Below, piece by piece: positions 1 to 11,640 of a stretch of 64,000 bases of DNA. The notes under the pieces are model-generated. The model did no database searches, had not been told where the DNA came from, and was given only the letters and a program-made list of their open reading frames with translations. The position numbers and the translations under genes are program-made. Source of the DNA: Haliclona indistincta (taxonomy: Eukaryota > Porifera > Demospongiae > Haplosclerida > Chalinidae); NCBI GenBank assembly GCA_964017065.1, contig OZ024788.1, positions 1 through 64,000 of the forward strand, given 5' to 3'. The number at the start of each line of letters is the position of its first letter. The first letter of the stretch is position 1.

Positions 1-2350
1 CCTAAACCCTAAACCCTAAACCCTAAACCCTAAACCCTAAACCCTAAACCCTAAACCCTAAACCCTAAACCCTAAACCCTAAACCCTAAACCCTAAACCC
101 TAAACCCTAAACCCTAAACCCTAAACCCTAAACCCTAAACCCTAAACCCTAAACCCTAAACCCTAAACCCTAAACCCTAAACCCTAAACCCTAAACCCTA
201 AACCCTAAACCCTAAACCCTAAACCCTAAACCCTAAACCCTAAACCCTAAACCCTAAACCCTAAACCCTAAACCCTAAACCCTAAACCCTAAACCCTAAA
301 CCCTAAACCCTAAACCCTAAACCCTAAACCCTAAACCCTAAACCCTAAACCCTAAACCCTAAACCCTAAACCCTAAACCCTAAACCCTAAACCCTAAACC
401 CTAAACCCTAAACCCTAAACCCTAAACCCTAAACCCTAAACCCTAAACCCTAAACCCTAAACCCTAAACCCTAAACCCTAAACCCTAAACCCTAAACCCT
501 AAACCCTAAACCCTAAACCCTAAACCCTAAACCCTAAACCCTAAACCCTAAACCCTAAACCCTAAACCCTAAACCCTAAACCCTAAACCCTAAACCCTAA
601 ACCCTAAACCCTAAACCCTAAACCCTAAACCCTAAACCCTAAACCCTAAACCCTAAACCCTAAACCCTAAACCCTAAACCCTAAACCCTAAACCCTAAAC
701 CCTAAACCCTAAACCCTAAACCCTAAACCCTAAACCCTAAACCCTAAACCCTAAACCCTAAACCCTAAACCCTAAACCCTAAACCCTAAACCCTAAACCC
801 TAAACCCTAAACCCTAAACCCTAAACCCTAAACCCTAAACCCTAAACCCTAAACCCTAAACCCTAAACCCTAAACCCTAAACCCTAAACCCTAAACCCTA
901 AACCCTAAACCCTAAACCCTAAACCCTAAACCCTAAACCCTAAACCCTAAACCCTAAACCCTAAACCCTAAACCCTAAACCCTAAACCCTAAACCCTAAA
1001 CCCTAAACCCTAAACCCTAAACCCTAAACCCTAAACCCTAAACCCTAAACCCTAAACCCTAAACCCTAAACCCTAAACCCTAAACCCTAAACCCTAAACC
1101 CTAAACCCTAAACCCTAAACCCTAAACCCTAAACCCTAAACCCTAAACCCTAAACCCTAAACCCTAAACCCTAAACCCTAAACCCTAAACCCTAAACCCT
1201 AAACCCTAAACCCTAAACCCTAAACCCTAAACCCTAAACCCTAAACCCTAAACCCTAAACCCTAAACCCTAAACCCTAAACCCTAAACCCTAAACCCTAA
1301 ACCCTAAACCCTAAACCCTAAACCCTAAACCCTAAACCCTAAACCCTAAACCCTAAACCCTAAACCCTAAACCCTAAACCCTAAACCCTAAACCCTAAAC
1401 CCTAAACCCTAAACCCTAAACCCTAAACCCTAAACCCTAAACCCTAAACCCTAAACCCTAAACCCTAAACCCTAAACCCTAAACCCTAAACCCTAAACCC
1501 TAAACCCTAAACCCTAAACCCTAAACCCTAAACCCTAAACCCTAAACCCTAAACCCTAAACCCTAAACCCTAAACCCTAAACCCTAAACCCTAAACCCTA
1601 AACCCTAAACCCTAAACCCTAAACCCTAAACCCTAAACCCTAAACCCTAAACCCTAAACCCTAAACCCTAAACCCTAAACCCTAAACCCTAAACCCTAAA
1701 CCCTAAACCCTAAACCCTAAACCCTAAACCCTAAACCCTAAACCCTAAACCCTAAACCCTAAACCCTAAACCCTAAACCCTAAACCCTAAACCCTAAACC
1801 CTAAACCCTAAACCCTAAACCCTAAACCCTAAACCCTAAACCCTAAACCCTAAACCCTAAACCCTAAACCCTAAACCCTAAACCCTAAACCCTAAACCCT
1901 AAACCCTAAACCCTAAACCCTAAACCCTAAACCCTAAACCCTAAACCCTAAACCCTAAACCCTAAACCCTAAACCCTAAACCCTAAACCCTAAACCCTAA
2001 ACCCTAAACCCTAAACCCTAAACCCTAAACCCTAAACCCTAAACCCTAAACCCTAAACCCTAAACCCTAAACCCTAAACCCTAAACCCTAAACCCTAAAC
2101 CCTAAACCCTAAACCCTAAACCCTAAACCCTAAACCCTAAACCCTAAACCCTAAACCCTAAACCCTAAACCCTAAACCCTAAACCCTAAACCCTAAAACC
2201 CTAAACCCTAAACCCTAAACCCTAAACCCTAAACCCTAAACCCTAAACCCTAAAACCCTAAACCCTAAACCCTAAACCCTAAACCCTAAACCCTAAACCC
2301 TAAACCCTAAACCCTAAACCCTAAACCCTAAACCCTAAACCCTAAACCCT
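1..2350. repeat. Terminal telomere repeat, (CCCTAAA)n
   Basis: Near-perfect head-to-tail 7-bp repeat, about 335 copies, C-rich strand reading 5'->3' into the chromosome, which is the orientation of a left chromosome end. Two 8-bp variants with an extra A lie near the inner edge at about 2191 and 2248. The array stops abruptly at about 2350. The G-strand unit is TTTAGGG, the Arabidopsis-type telomere, not the usual animal TTAGGG. Confidence 0.97.
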
Positions 2351-2785
2351 ATGACTATCTTCACATTTTCATCAAATAAAAATTCTCAAAAATTCCTCAT
2401 TTTTAGATTCTTTTTCCTCATGTTACTATCGAGATTTGGATTTATTGCTCAATTTTCTCATAATCTATGGCTTCTAGGCTATCATTCCTCATAACTACTT
2501 TCAACATACTTTGTTTCATTTTTCCTCTACAGCGCTCCAAACTTGTGTCAAATTTTGGCTTTTTTTTCTCCTCAAAAATTGCAATTTCTGAGAGCTTGTA
2601 CTACCTTAACTAGGCTAACCACGATTAAGTGACATACATCGCCATGTAGGCCAGTTTTACCTCTATCATTCCTCACCATTGCTCACTCGTTACTCGCAGC
2701 GGTTTTCAAGTTCCTCGGAGTTTCCTCAAGGGACCGAGCGTCATTTTTCGCTAAATTATGTCCTTTTCAACAGTCGAAGTGAGGA
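2351..2785. other. AT-rich subtelomeric spacer, no gene seen
   Basis: AT-rich sequence with several short 'ttcctca' motifs directly inside the telomere. No reading frame with coding character or splice structure was found. Confidence 0.6.
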
Positions 2786-3380
2786 ATGCATATGTCCCTG
2801 GTAGAGGGTTTTCCTCATAATACAAACGGTGCCACAGCTCCGCCCGAGAGCATTCTTGTGAAAAACGGACTTCGAATCGTTCAAAGCTCACGTAGAGGGC
2901 TTTCCGTTGGTGCGGTTATCTGTCGACCACACCCCTTCATTACTTCGAAAAATTGGATGACGCATGTGTCCGACCTTAATTACTAGGGCAGACAATTAAC
3001 TCATACAAATGGCATTCATGACCACCGACATACAAGCTGGCGCAGCTCCGCCCAAGATTATTTTTGTGCAAAGCGGACGTCGAAATGTTCTTAGCTTTCG
3101 TCAAGGGTTTTCATTAGTGCAATTGGCTGTCTGCCATGCCCCTCAATTTCTTTGATAAAGATCAACGCAGATGCCTTGCCATGTTGTTCGCAAACACCCC
3201 ACCCGTACTAAACGGAGGGTACGTACACTTGCACACGTGACGCCGTGGCTCCGCCCAAGAGCATCTTCGAAAACGGTCATCAAAACCGCCGAAGCTCTCG
3301 TCAATCACGTGCCGTTGGTGCAAACGTCTTGCCCTCCATAGTCTCTATTGCCTTTGTAGTAAGCAATTAGTGGGAGGAGC
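2786..3380. repeat. Degenerate ~205-bp tandem repeat, three copies
   Basis: The motif GCTCCGCCC followed by a shared block recurs at 2837, 3045 and 3248 (spacing 208 and 203). The copies share order and composition over about 100 bp each but have diverged. The same + frame stays partly similar in all three copies (a core like APPKSI), yet stops and frame changes argue against a protein. Confidence 0.6.
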
Positions 3381-3848
3381 ATTTGGTTGTGGTCTCAGTT
3401 GATCACATGTTCAAGCAGTGCCAGCTGTTGTTTACAGCAGTCTCGATCTTTCAATCTTTTCTGAGGTCAGAAGCCACTGTCGGAACTTCTTTAAAGTGTC
3501 TAAGCGTCGGTGAGTACCCGATGACAACATGCAATCCAATTTTGTACAAAGTCTTGGCGGTTTAACCACCGTTCGAGCCGACAGGTTGTAGTCAGGCCTG
3601 TTTTGAGTTGGACTCCATTTTATTTTTTGTTTTAATGGCTGCGAAACATCCACAAGCGTCTGTGGCCATGCAGAGCCAGGTGTGTTTGACTAGTTCGCTG
3701 TTTTGCAAAGCGTGAACGACAAGAACGTGTGCTAAGAGTGCACTGGAAAGACGATCCAAACCTGTGCGTAGAACACAGATACACTTGTGTATTTTGTTCT
3801 AATTAATGCACACACACGAGCACATGTGTACAATGCACAATAACTTCA
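3381..3848. other. Spacer upstream of the recombinase element; nothing assigned
   Basis: No convincing coding segment. It presumably holds the 5' untranslated region or promoter of the element gene that starts at 3849. No terminal repeat could be identified here. Confidence 0.4.
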
Positions 3849-6800
3849 ATGTCTACGAGATCACTTTCCATACAGACGATGATCTCTCTGGAGCAGTGGA
3901 GAGCCGCCATTGGCGCACACAGAGACCGTGGGCGTAAGAGGCGCCCAACCACTGCTGGGAATGTAGCCGTTCGTCCACTAATGGTCTTCCTTTGTCTGAA
4001 CCTGGTACGTGAGTTTGTGTTTAATTCAATGACCAATGTGTTTATTACTGTGCACACTGCAGCTGCTCAACGACGTCGTCGTCACAGCATCTGCCGACTG
4101 TGATCCCTTTGAAGAGGGTGAGTTCTGTCTCGTTACCTTGCACACAAATCAGCGAGACTGTTGTTTCCTCGCAGAAGTCTGCTGCTGTTACAGAGAGCGA
4201 CAGCTGACCGCATGTCTCGTCCCGGAACTTCCCAGCACCCCTGGTAAGTGTCGACATGCGTTCTCTTCCCGCTCGCACACAACTGTGATCGTTTCGTTTC
4301 CTCCAGTTCAAAACATCGGTCTCCTTCTGATGTGCGGTGACGTCGAGACCAATCCAGGACCGGGAAGCAGCTCCAGTAAGTCGACTGTCGAGATGTTCGA
4401 CGATCATTCTCTCTCGTTTCTCGTAGGCGACAGCGACTTTGAGCTGGAAGACGAGCTGGAAGACTTCGAGCCGAGGCAGCCAAAGCGAATGAGGTTTGCT
4501 TTTTTGCAATGCACGTCTCGCTCTACGCGTCGCTCTATTTCGTGCAGGAGGATGGAGCTGACCATCGACAAAGTCCAGATCGACCTGACTGGGTTCGTTT
4601 GCATGCGTGCACCGCATCTCTGAGCGATGCTTTCTCTTTGTCCCGTGCAGGAGCGACTTGAGTGAAGCAGGTCCGAGCGGAGAGTGCTCGAGGTTGCGTG
4701 AAGAAGCACTAGGAGAGAAAGAAAGGTATACAGTTTTTGAGGCCGCTTGACGGTCGTTGCTGCTTACCCAATGCAGGCATGTGTCGCGAAGAAAGGACGC
4801 AGCTACGCGCAGCATGGAGAGGTACCGTAAGTACAAACTCTGCCCAGTGGAAGGCTGCCCGTCGGCAGGCAGACCGCTGAAGAAATTGGCAAACCACATG
4901 ACGTCCGTTCACCCCAAGCTCTCGGCTCTCAAGAGGAGAGAAGCCCTAAAGGAGGCCAAAGTTGTGCCGAAACACTTGGTGGCAGCAAAGAGGCTGGCGG
5001 TGACCAGTGGTAAGAAGGTCGCCAAGGCTTTGACCATGTTCAGGTAAAGTGTGAGCGAGCGCGTCCGCATCATGGAACTGTGTGCAATTGTTTTTCTCGT
5101 TCAGAGATGCCGCAAGCGGAACCAAAACGCTGATAAAGATGTGGACTAAGACGAAGGAGCCAGACGTGACCATCAGCATCGTCGAAGAGCCTGCCGCCAC
5201 CGGTCAGCCCGTCAACGCAGGACCGTCGAACGGCAACGAACCCGACCACCGAGCAAGTGACACTGATGAAGTAGAAGTGTTCGATGTTGACCAGGAACCT
5301 GAGATAGAGGACGAGGAAACCGAACGAGTGGAAGAGGAGAGTGTGGAAGAGGAAAGTGAACAAGAGGAGAGTGAACGAGAGGACGAGGAGAGGGAGCAAG
5401 AGGAAGAGCAAGTCGAACTTTTTTCTGACAGATCAGACAGACCGAGAGTCGTCATGTCTTCACGGAAGAAGACTAAAGGTAAAACCTTCCACTACAAGCA
5501 CTTTTCGGTGCTTGATTCACCTTCGCTGAGCATGTTCCTTCGCTTTTTAAAGCAATTGGACGGGGGTGAAAAGAGCGAAAGGGAATCAATGCAGTGCGCC
5601 GTTGACCTAAGCAAGTATCTGTACTTCGGCTCAAAAAGCTCTGCAGTAGACTGGGAATGCCTCATAAATGCCGTCACAATGAGGAGATACTTGGACCAGC
5701 TGGTCGAAGACGGCATCGGCTATGCAGGCCAATTGACCAAGTTACAAAGAATAGAACAAGGAATCCAGTTTCTCCTTGTGGAAACTGAGTTAACGGGGAA
5801 CCAGAGAAACAAGCTAATGCTGATGCAAACAAGGATCAAGAAATGGCAGAAAGTCAAAAGAAAGAAGCAGGAGGGGCACAGGATGCACCGAGAGCAGGAA
5901 TTGGCTGAAAATCCAGCAGAGATGACAGGATACGAAGCCCTCTTCCAGGACTCATCAGTGGAAGCTATTGAGAGCATTGTGTCCGACGCCGCTGAAGAGG
6001 GCAGCTACCTCTCTAACTCACAAATTAACATTGTTGCCTCGTGGCTTTTTGCTGCAATGATGTATGGTAACTCCCAAAGACCGGGACCTATTCTGGGTAT
6101 GACGACGGAGATGTATGAGAAGAGGAAGGAAGTCATTAAAGAGGGAGTTACCTACACCATAATCAAGGTATGACAAAAGTTCACCATTCATAGTAATAAA
6201 GTGCATTTCTAGGTTGACTGTCACAAAACTTATGGTACTCATGGCCCTGCAAACATCACCATGCTGCCGAGACATGCGAGTTTACTAGACGGGTATGTGC
6301 GGCACGTGAGGTCGATGATACCCAATTGCGATGAGCAGCCGCTGCTCATAGTGAACTGCAGGGCCAATCCGCTCAAGAATTACTGCTACTATATTAAACA
6401 GGTAACTGATCAGTTTTCCAAAACATGCTTGCAAATTTTAACTCAAGGTTGGCAAGTACTTGGGGCAGGAGAAGATGCCAACGGCGACCCAAGTCCGCAG
6501 ACATGTTTCTACTACCATAGCATCAAATCAGACTCAGAAGGAGGTGGAGGAGGTTTCTAAGCATATTAGCCATTTACCGCAGACATCCTTCAAGTATGTC
6601 TCTTAGTGTTCTTGACAAAAACTTATTCCTTTTTTCAGACACTATCGCCTCTTGCAAGGCCCTTCCAACAGCGTCAATGCATACAATCTCATTCGTTCCA
6701 CTGTTGGAGGTATAGTTAATACACAGTTTTCATTATTGATGACACCTTTTGGTAATAAACACCACAGAAGCAAGTACTTCAACTGTGCAGACAGAACCAA

Positions 6801-7094
6801 GTTCAGCTAGTCAATCGACAGAAACACCAAGTAGGTTCAAAACTCTAATCATAATTTGGGTGACGTGATTTACACAGCACAAAATGAGATAGACGAGACC
6901 ATACTGGAGTTCTTTGCTCAAGAACTTGGTGAGAAAGCTACACCATCAATGTCGAGGTGCCGGGAGTTTTTGGGGCTGTCTCAAATTCGTAAAACTCCAA
7001 GACAGGTGCAAAGAATTAGATTATGTGTGTTAATGTTTGACAATCATAATAGATACAGGACAAAGTGAAGTATCTAAACAGGAGATCATCTTGA
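3849..7094 (+). CDS. Mobile-element protein: 2A leader, C2H2 finger, tyrosine recombinase
   Basis: Fifteen exons join in phase to about 834 aa: 3849-4004, 4063-4117, 4175-4243, 4307-4375, 4427-4493, 4548-4592, 4651-4725, 4777-5043, 5105-6167, 6213-6401, 6448-6593, 6639-6709, 6768-6830, 6878-7005, 7053-7094. Introns are 45-62 bp. Order: an N-terminal WRAAIG motif, a hydrophobic leader, a 2A peptide ending NPGP (aa 105-112), a C2H2 finger (C-x4-C-x12-H-x4-H, aa 201-224), an acidic stretch (aa ~337-375), then a recombinase-like core. Candidate catalytic residues are Arg593 in QRPGP, Lys627 in HKTYG, Arg702 in QVRRH, His724/His727 in HISH and Tyr736 in KHYRL. The HISH-to-Tyr spacing of 9 is typical of tyrosine recombinases. 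The C-terminus looks like a small SANT-type segment. This suggests a Crypton-like or other YR transposon; a domesticated gene is possible. Met at 3879 is an alternative start. No stop or frameshift was found. Confidence 0.72.
4321..4362 (+). other. 2A ribosome-skipping peptide coding segment
   Basis: Encodes a hydrophobic run followed by the D-V-E-T-N-P-G-P signature, which matches the DxExNPGP consensus of 2A peptides. In 2A peptides the ribosome skips the final Gly-Pro bond and releases the upstream leader as a separate chain. Here the leader would be about 111 aa and the finger-recombinase would begin at the last Pro. 2A-like signals are known from non-LTR retrotransposons and NLR-type genes of marine invertebrates. 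Activity here is inferred. Confidence 0.85.
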
Positions 7095-7323
7095 CTTCCA
7101 ACAAGCAGACGCATTACCTGCCAGAACATTGTAGTCAATCATTAACATTCCTTAACATTGAACTTCACCTTTTTTCTATTCACTTTGTTCAACTATTTAC
7201 CCCATTGAAGAACGTTCCATTCATGCAAATAAAAATCAATTCTAACAATCAAAGGCTGAAAAGTGGTCGGTACACATGCTTGCTCGCACCCAGTGCACAA
7301 GAGTTTGAGACGAAAAGTGCCAG

Positions 7324-7520
7324 ATGTTTTTAGGCCAGAAATTTCAAGTCACCATCGCCTTTGGGCCAGAAAGTCAAAGTTACCATAATTTTCGGGCCAG
7401 AAATGCATGTTCTTGTCGTTTTCGGGCCAGAAATTGCCATATTTTTCAATTTCAGGACAGAAATTCATCATTTCGAGGGACGCGGGACAGCAAATTTCTG
7501 ATTTCGGGCCAGAAAAAAGT
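7324..7520. repeat. ~31-bp tandem repeat with a GGGCCAGAAA core
   Basis: Six degenerate copies of a roughly 31-bp unit around the core 'gggccagaaa' run from 7324 to about 7515. An 82-aa frame across it is repeat-derived. Confidence 0.7.
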
Positions 7521-7554
7521 GGATTCGAGACATATTTATGAAGTTGGTAGAAAA

Positions 7555-7610
7555 CTAAACCCTAAACCCTAAACCCTAAAACCCTAAAACCCTAAACCCT
7601 AAACTCTAAA
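7555..7610. repeat. Interstitial telomeric repeat tract
   Basis: About seven CCCTAAA units, several expanded to CCCTAAAA and one decayed to CTCTAAA, in the same orientation as the terminal array. A further two-unit scrap lies at about 8008-8021. Confidence 0.9.
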
Positions 7611-7655
7611 CATGAACTTTCTAAAACTAGCAAAAAGTTGGTTTTACTCATTGAT

Positions 7656-7990
7656 ATTCATAGAGCCATAACTCCAACCCACAATGTAATTAACGGCTGA
7701 CAATGGGTGCATTAGCATCAGCTCAGTAAGCTCTTTCAAATGAGTCATTGTTGTTTTTCCTCGTTAAATATTCATAGAGCCATAACTCCACCCCACAACG
7801 TAATTGACAGCTGACAATGGGTGCATTAGAATCAGTTCGGTAAGCTATTTCATGTGTGTCAATGTTATTTTTGCTCATTAATATTCATAAAGCCACAACT
7901 CCGCCCCTATACATAATTAGGCAAGCTCATTAGGAGAATAAATAAAGCCACACCTACTCCACCCATTCCTGTAATAAAAACCGTATAAAG
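7656..7990. repeat. ~114-bp tandem repeat, three copies
   Basis: Blocks beginning 'attcatagagccataactcc' start at 7656 and 7770, with a more diverged third copy at 7883 (spacing 114 and 113). No coding content. Confidence 0.75.
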
Positions 7991-8019
7991 TCAAAATGGA
8001 AGGGTATGTAAACCCTAAA

Positions 8020-8617
8020 CCCATTCTCCTAAGCAATGTCCCTGGCTTTAGATTTCAAAACACCCCTTAAACTTAACCAAAATTAATTCTAAACTTATGC
8101 ATACCACCTTGTAGAGCTTCATTTCCTGTACTAATAAACACAGTAAATTGTCTCTATCCTTTGTAGTTTTTGAGATGTTTAGTCCTAAACTAAACCAATT
8201 TCATTACAATATCAACTTTAACAATAGCTACCATATTATAGATATACATACTAGAGTACCTAAAGTACAAAACCCCAACAAGTCCTAGTGAAACACTATT
8301 GTTTTGAGCAAATTATTAATAAAATATGTCTCTTTTATGTCTCCCTCCCAAAATTCCCACTTCAGAGACAATTCCTATTGTTCACTCTTCAAAATTTGTC
8401 AGCTACTATAAAATGACAGTCTCAGTCTATAATATAAGTTTCAACTCATTAACTTCAAGGGACATATTCCAAATCAAAAATTGTTTCCCCAATTCATTGT
8501 CGACGCTTCATATTTCTTGTGGTTAACACCTACTTATCCTTCTATAATATCCCAAAAGACTAAACTAATTAGATAAAGGGACATACTCTCCTGGGATATA
8601 GTTAATAACCTTTCTAA
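8020..8617. repeat. AT-rich region with left remnant of the 127-bp satellite
   Basis: AT-rich sequence carrying the GGGACATA motif at about 8459 and 8578. The same motif and flanks make up the satellite at 10238-11165, so the transposon at 8618-10237 appears to have inserted into this array. No gene seen. Confidence 0.5.
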
Positions 8618-10237
8618 TATGTGACCCGATTTTGGAAAACCCGGAATGTCGCGCAGATATTCGTTTTGAGATATAAGCAACTTTAGGTAGAGTATGATCG
8701 CATACGCGATGTCTGTTTTTTGCGCTAGCTATAAAGCGCTATCCTTTAGCTACAGTTTGGAACTAGCGCCAATCTTCTGAGCGCTATGGTTGCAAAGTTA
8801 CGAGCGTTTGTTTGTAGGTAACTGAATTCAGCCATAATGCGTGATACGGAGCTAATAATTGCGTTGCTATGGCAATTATTTGACGCGCGCGAACACTGCT
8901 GCACAAAGAAGGACGAGTTGCCTCCACGTTCAACGCTCTAGCTCAAGATTGCTTCGATGAAGCAACTGCAGATAGCCTCCAGGGCTTCTCTGATGACTGC
9001 TCTACTGATTTGTCCGAAGAATTCCTCTGGTATGTGATGAATGACAGTATCAGCACATGAATAATGTATTGCTATCACAACTGCTATGTTTAGAAAGCGA
9101 TTATAGTGGCTCTTCACAAGATAAGGCTTCAATGTAATACACACACTGCTACTGCTAGCTATGCAGCTCCTTCTGGTGACAACCAATCTTCCTGCTGTAC
9201 CCAGATCTAGTGAGGGAAGAGAGGGTATAATTATCGTGCATTTTGCTTCCGGCCGGTGCTACAGAGAAGGCGGCAAGTGTGAGCTTGGTCCTAGGAAGAC
9301 TTCATGGTCCTAGTTCCAGAGTACTATAGAGAGATGAGAGGATATTGTTATGAGATGAACAGAGAAGAGAAAGAACTACTAATGGGAAAGATCTTCATAG
9401 AAAACCGTACTAACAAGCGCATCAGTACTCAATCTCACTCAAGCAAGCAATAGGTAAGTTGTGATAACGTGTGTGTGTGTGTGTGTGAAGATTGTTGTGA
9501 TAGTTGTGTGTTTGTGTGTGATAATGCGTCTGTGTGTGTGTGTGATAGTGTGTGGTACCTAGCATTGATATCCATTCCTATTCCTTGTTACAGATTGATA
9601 AACACATGAGAGAGAGACAGCATCAAGCGATTGGTCACACATCAATGGAACTGTTCTAATTACTGCTCATCACGAAATGATTTCCCATAATTCTTGCTCA
9701 CTTTAAGATCATGATTAGTCAAATACAAAGTAGAAGGCTTAAAAACAATGCTGTGTTAAAGAAATCTAACATTATAGTCGATACAATACACTTATCAGAC
9801 AGATTGTACTTACCAGCATGGCTCACACACATCAGTTTAGTTATCCAGGCCTTCTCCACAGCTAAAACCAGGTAAGAACAACTTCTCAACACTCAAGAAA
9901 GGCTTCTCAACACTCAGAAGAGACGTAACAGGCCTTGTTAGCAAGAGAAAGAGAAGTGAGCTAGTTCAACCGGGAAACCATTAGCGCCATGTGCTCGTGC
10001 ACGGAAGAATGCGGACACGCCCACGCGTAAATTATTTACAAGTTTACACGCGATTATCTTGAAACAATGTTTTGCTAAAACAGCGCGCGTTTTAGCTTAT
10101 ATCTTAGCGACGGAATGCACGATCTCGGCGCTTCAAACGTTACCATGACCAGCGAAGACAGGGCTATTGCCAGGTACCAATAACTCAATTTTCGAAATTT
10201 GCGCGACATTCCGGGTTTTCCAAAATCGGGTCACATA
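8618..10237. mobile_element. TIR DNA transposon, ~1.6 kb, non-autonomous
   Basis: The two ends are perfect inverted repeats for about 37 bp, starting TGTGACCCGATTTTGG at 8620 and ending with its complement at 10235, with weaker similarity further in. TA flanks both ends (8618-8619 and 10236-10237), consistent with a TA target duplication. The interior holds a GT-rich microsatellite near 9470-9545 and no transposase-like frame, so it is probably non-autonomous. The superfamily is not assigned. Confidence 0.85.
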
Positions 10238-11165
10238 TACAGTGTTTAGAAATGATACTAATTGTGACTGGTTGTTTACTTAAAGGACAACTTAATAATA
10301 ACAAATAGATTGCTTGACTTTTGAGGGACATAATACTAAAACCAGTACTTCTACTATAACTCATTAATTAATCATTGTTGATAAATAATATTACTTATGC
10401 TTAGTAAGCATTGTGTCCTCTACAACATCCAAAAGTTATACTAACTAAATACTAAGGGACATACAATTTTAAGATTTTCAATTAAACTATACTAAAACTA
10501 GTAGTTGACAATTAATATTCATTGTGGTTAATTAGTGGTCACACCTCGACAGTTTCACAAGATATGAAATTTCACTGCCACAGGGACATACAATTAAACC
10601 CTCTTTTATTATAACCCTTCAGTTAAATAATGTTGACAATTAATACTTATTGTAGTTAATATGTCTACCCCTCTCTACAACCTCCCAAAGTTATACTCAT
10701 TAAATGCTAAGGGACATACAATTTTAGAATTTTCAATTAAACTACACAAAACTAGTAGTTGACAATTAATATTCATTGTAGTCAATTAGTGGTCACACCT
10801 CTACAGTTTCGCAAAATATGAAATTTCACTACCACAGGGACATACACTTAAACCCTCTTTTATTATAACTCTTCAATAAAATAATATTTACAATTAATAT
10901 TTATTGTAGTTAATATGTCTACCCCTCTCTACAACCTCCATTAGTCATACTTATTAAATCCTTAGGGACATATAATTTTAGGATTTTCACAAAAACTATC
11001 TTACAATTAGTAGTTGACAATCAATATTTATTGTGGTTGACTAATAGCCACACTATATATCTACAAAGCATGAACATTTATAGTTACAGAGACATATTCC
11101 AAAACCCTTTTATGCATAAAATGACAATTAAACACTGTTGCCATTTAAGAATGATGGTGATTAAT
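10238..11165. repeat. 127-bp AT-rich satellite with 254-bp dimer order
   Basis: GGGACATA-type motifs recur at about 10325, 10456, 10583, 10711, 10837, 10965 and 11089, a spacing of about 127 bp. Alternate copies resemble each other more closely than neighbours do, which gives a higher-order unit of about 254 bp. No coding content. Confidence 0.8.
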
Positions 11166-11172
11166 TAAGTTT

Positions 11173-11640
11173 ATATGTGACCGGATTTGCGAAAACCGAC
11201 CACTTCCCGCAATTTATTGAACTGAGATATTAGCGTTATAGTACGCTCGACTGAAATTTGTTGGAAATCGAGTTATGTGCTCTGGTGGATAGTTCCATCA
11301 TTCCTGCATGTTCTCGAAGTAGTCCCGTGTCCCAGAACGGTCTAGTCATTCTGTACTAAGCGTTTGTTCAGCGCTACCAACTTTCTTGCCGCTCGTATAC
11401 CATGCAATAATTTTGTTGTCACGCGCTCACCATGGCAACACTAGGCTGACAGCACGAGCGTTTCTCGAGCAAGAGCAGGCATTTCTTGTTGAAATTCACC
11501 TTGTTTGAATGTCTCTAGACTTCATTGAGACTGGATGGAAAGAGATACAGTGCCAAATACAACGCAAGCAATTGCTATAACAGTTCTGTTCGTTGGTGGG
11601 TGTGGTCACGTTGAATTCAAAATTACCTCCCACCATACAT
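11173..11640. mobile_element. Truncated relative of the TIR transposon
   Basis: Begins TATGTGACCGGATTTGCG, resembling the TIR at 8620, and is followed by a similar 'gagatattagcg' stretch. No matching right end was found before the minisatellite begins near 11640, so it looks truncated. Confidence 0.5.

Noticed and set aside
2786..2986. 66-aa frame near the telomere
   Set aside because: Belongs to a degenerate 205-bp tandem repeat; the other copies are not open.
6018..6275. Minus-strand frames opposite the recombinase exons
   Set aside because: Shadows of the spliced + gene.
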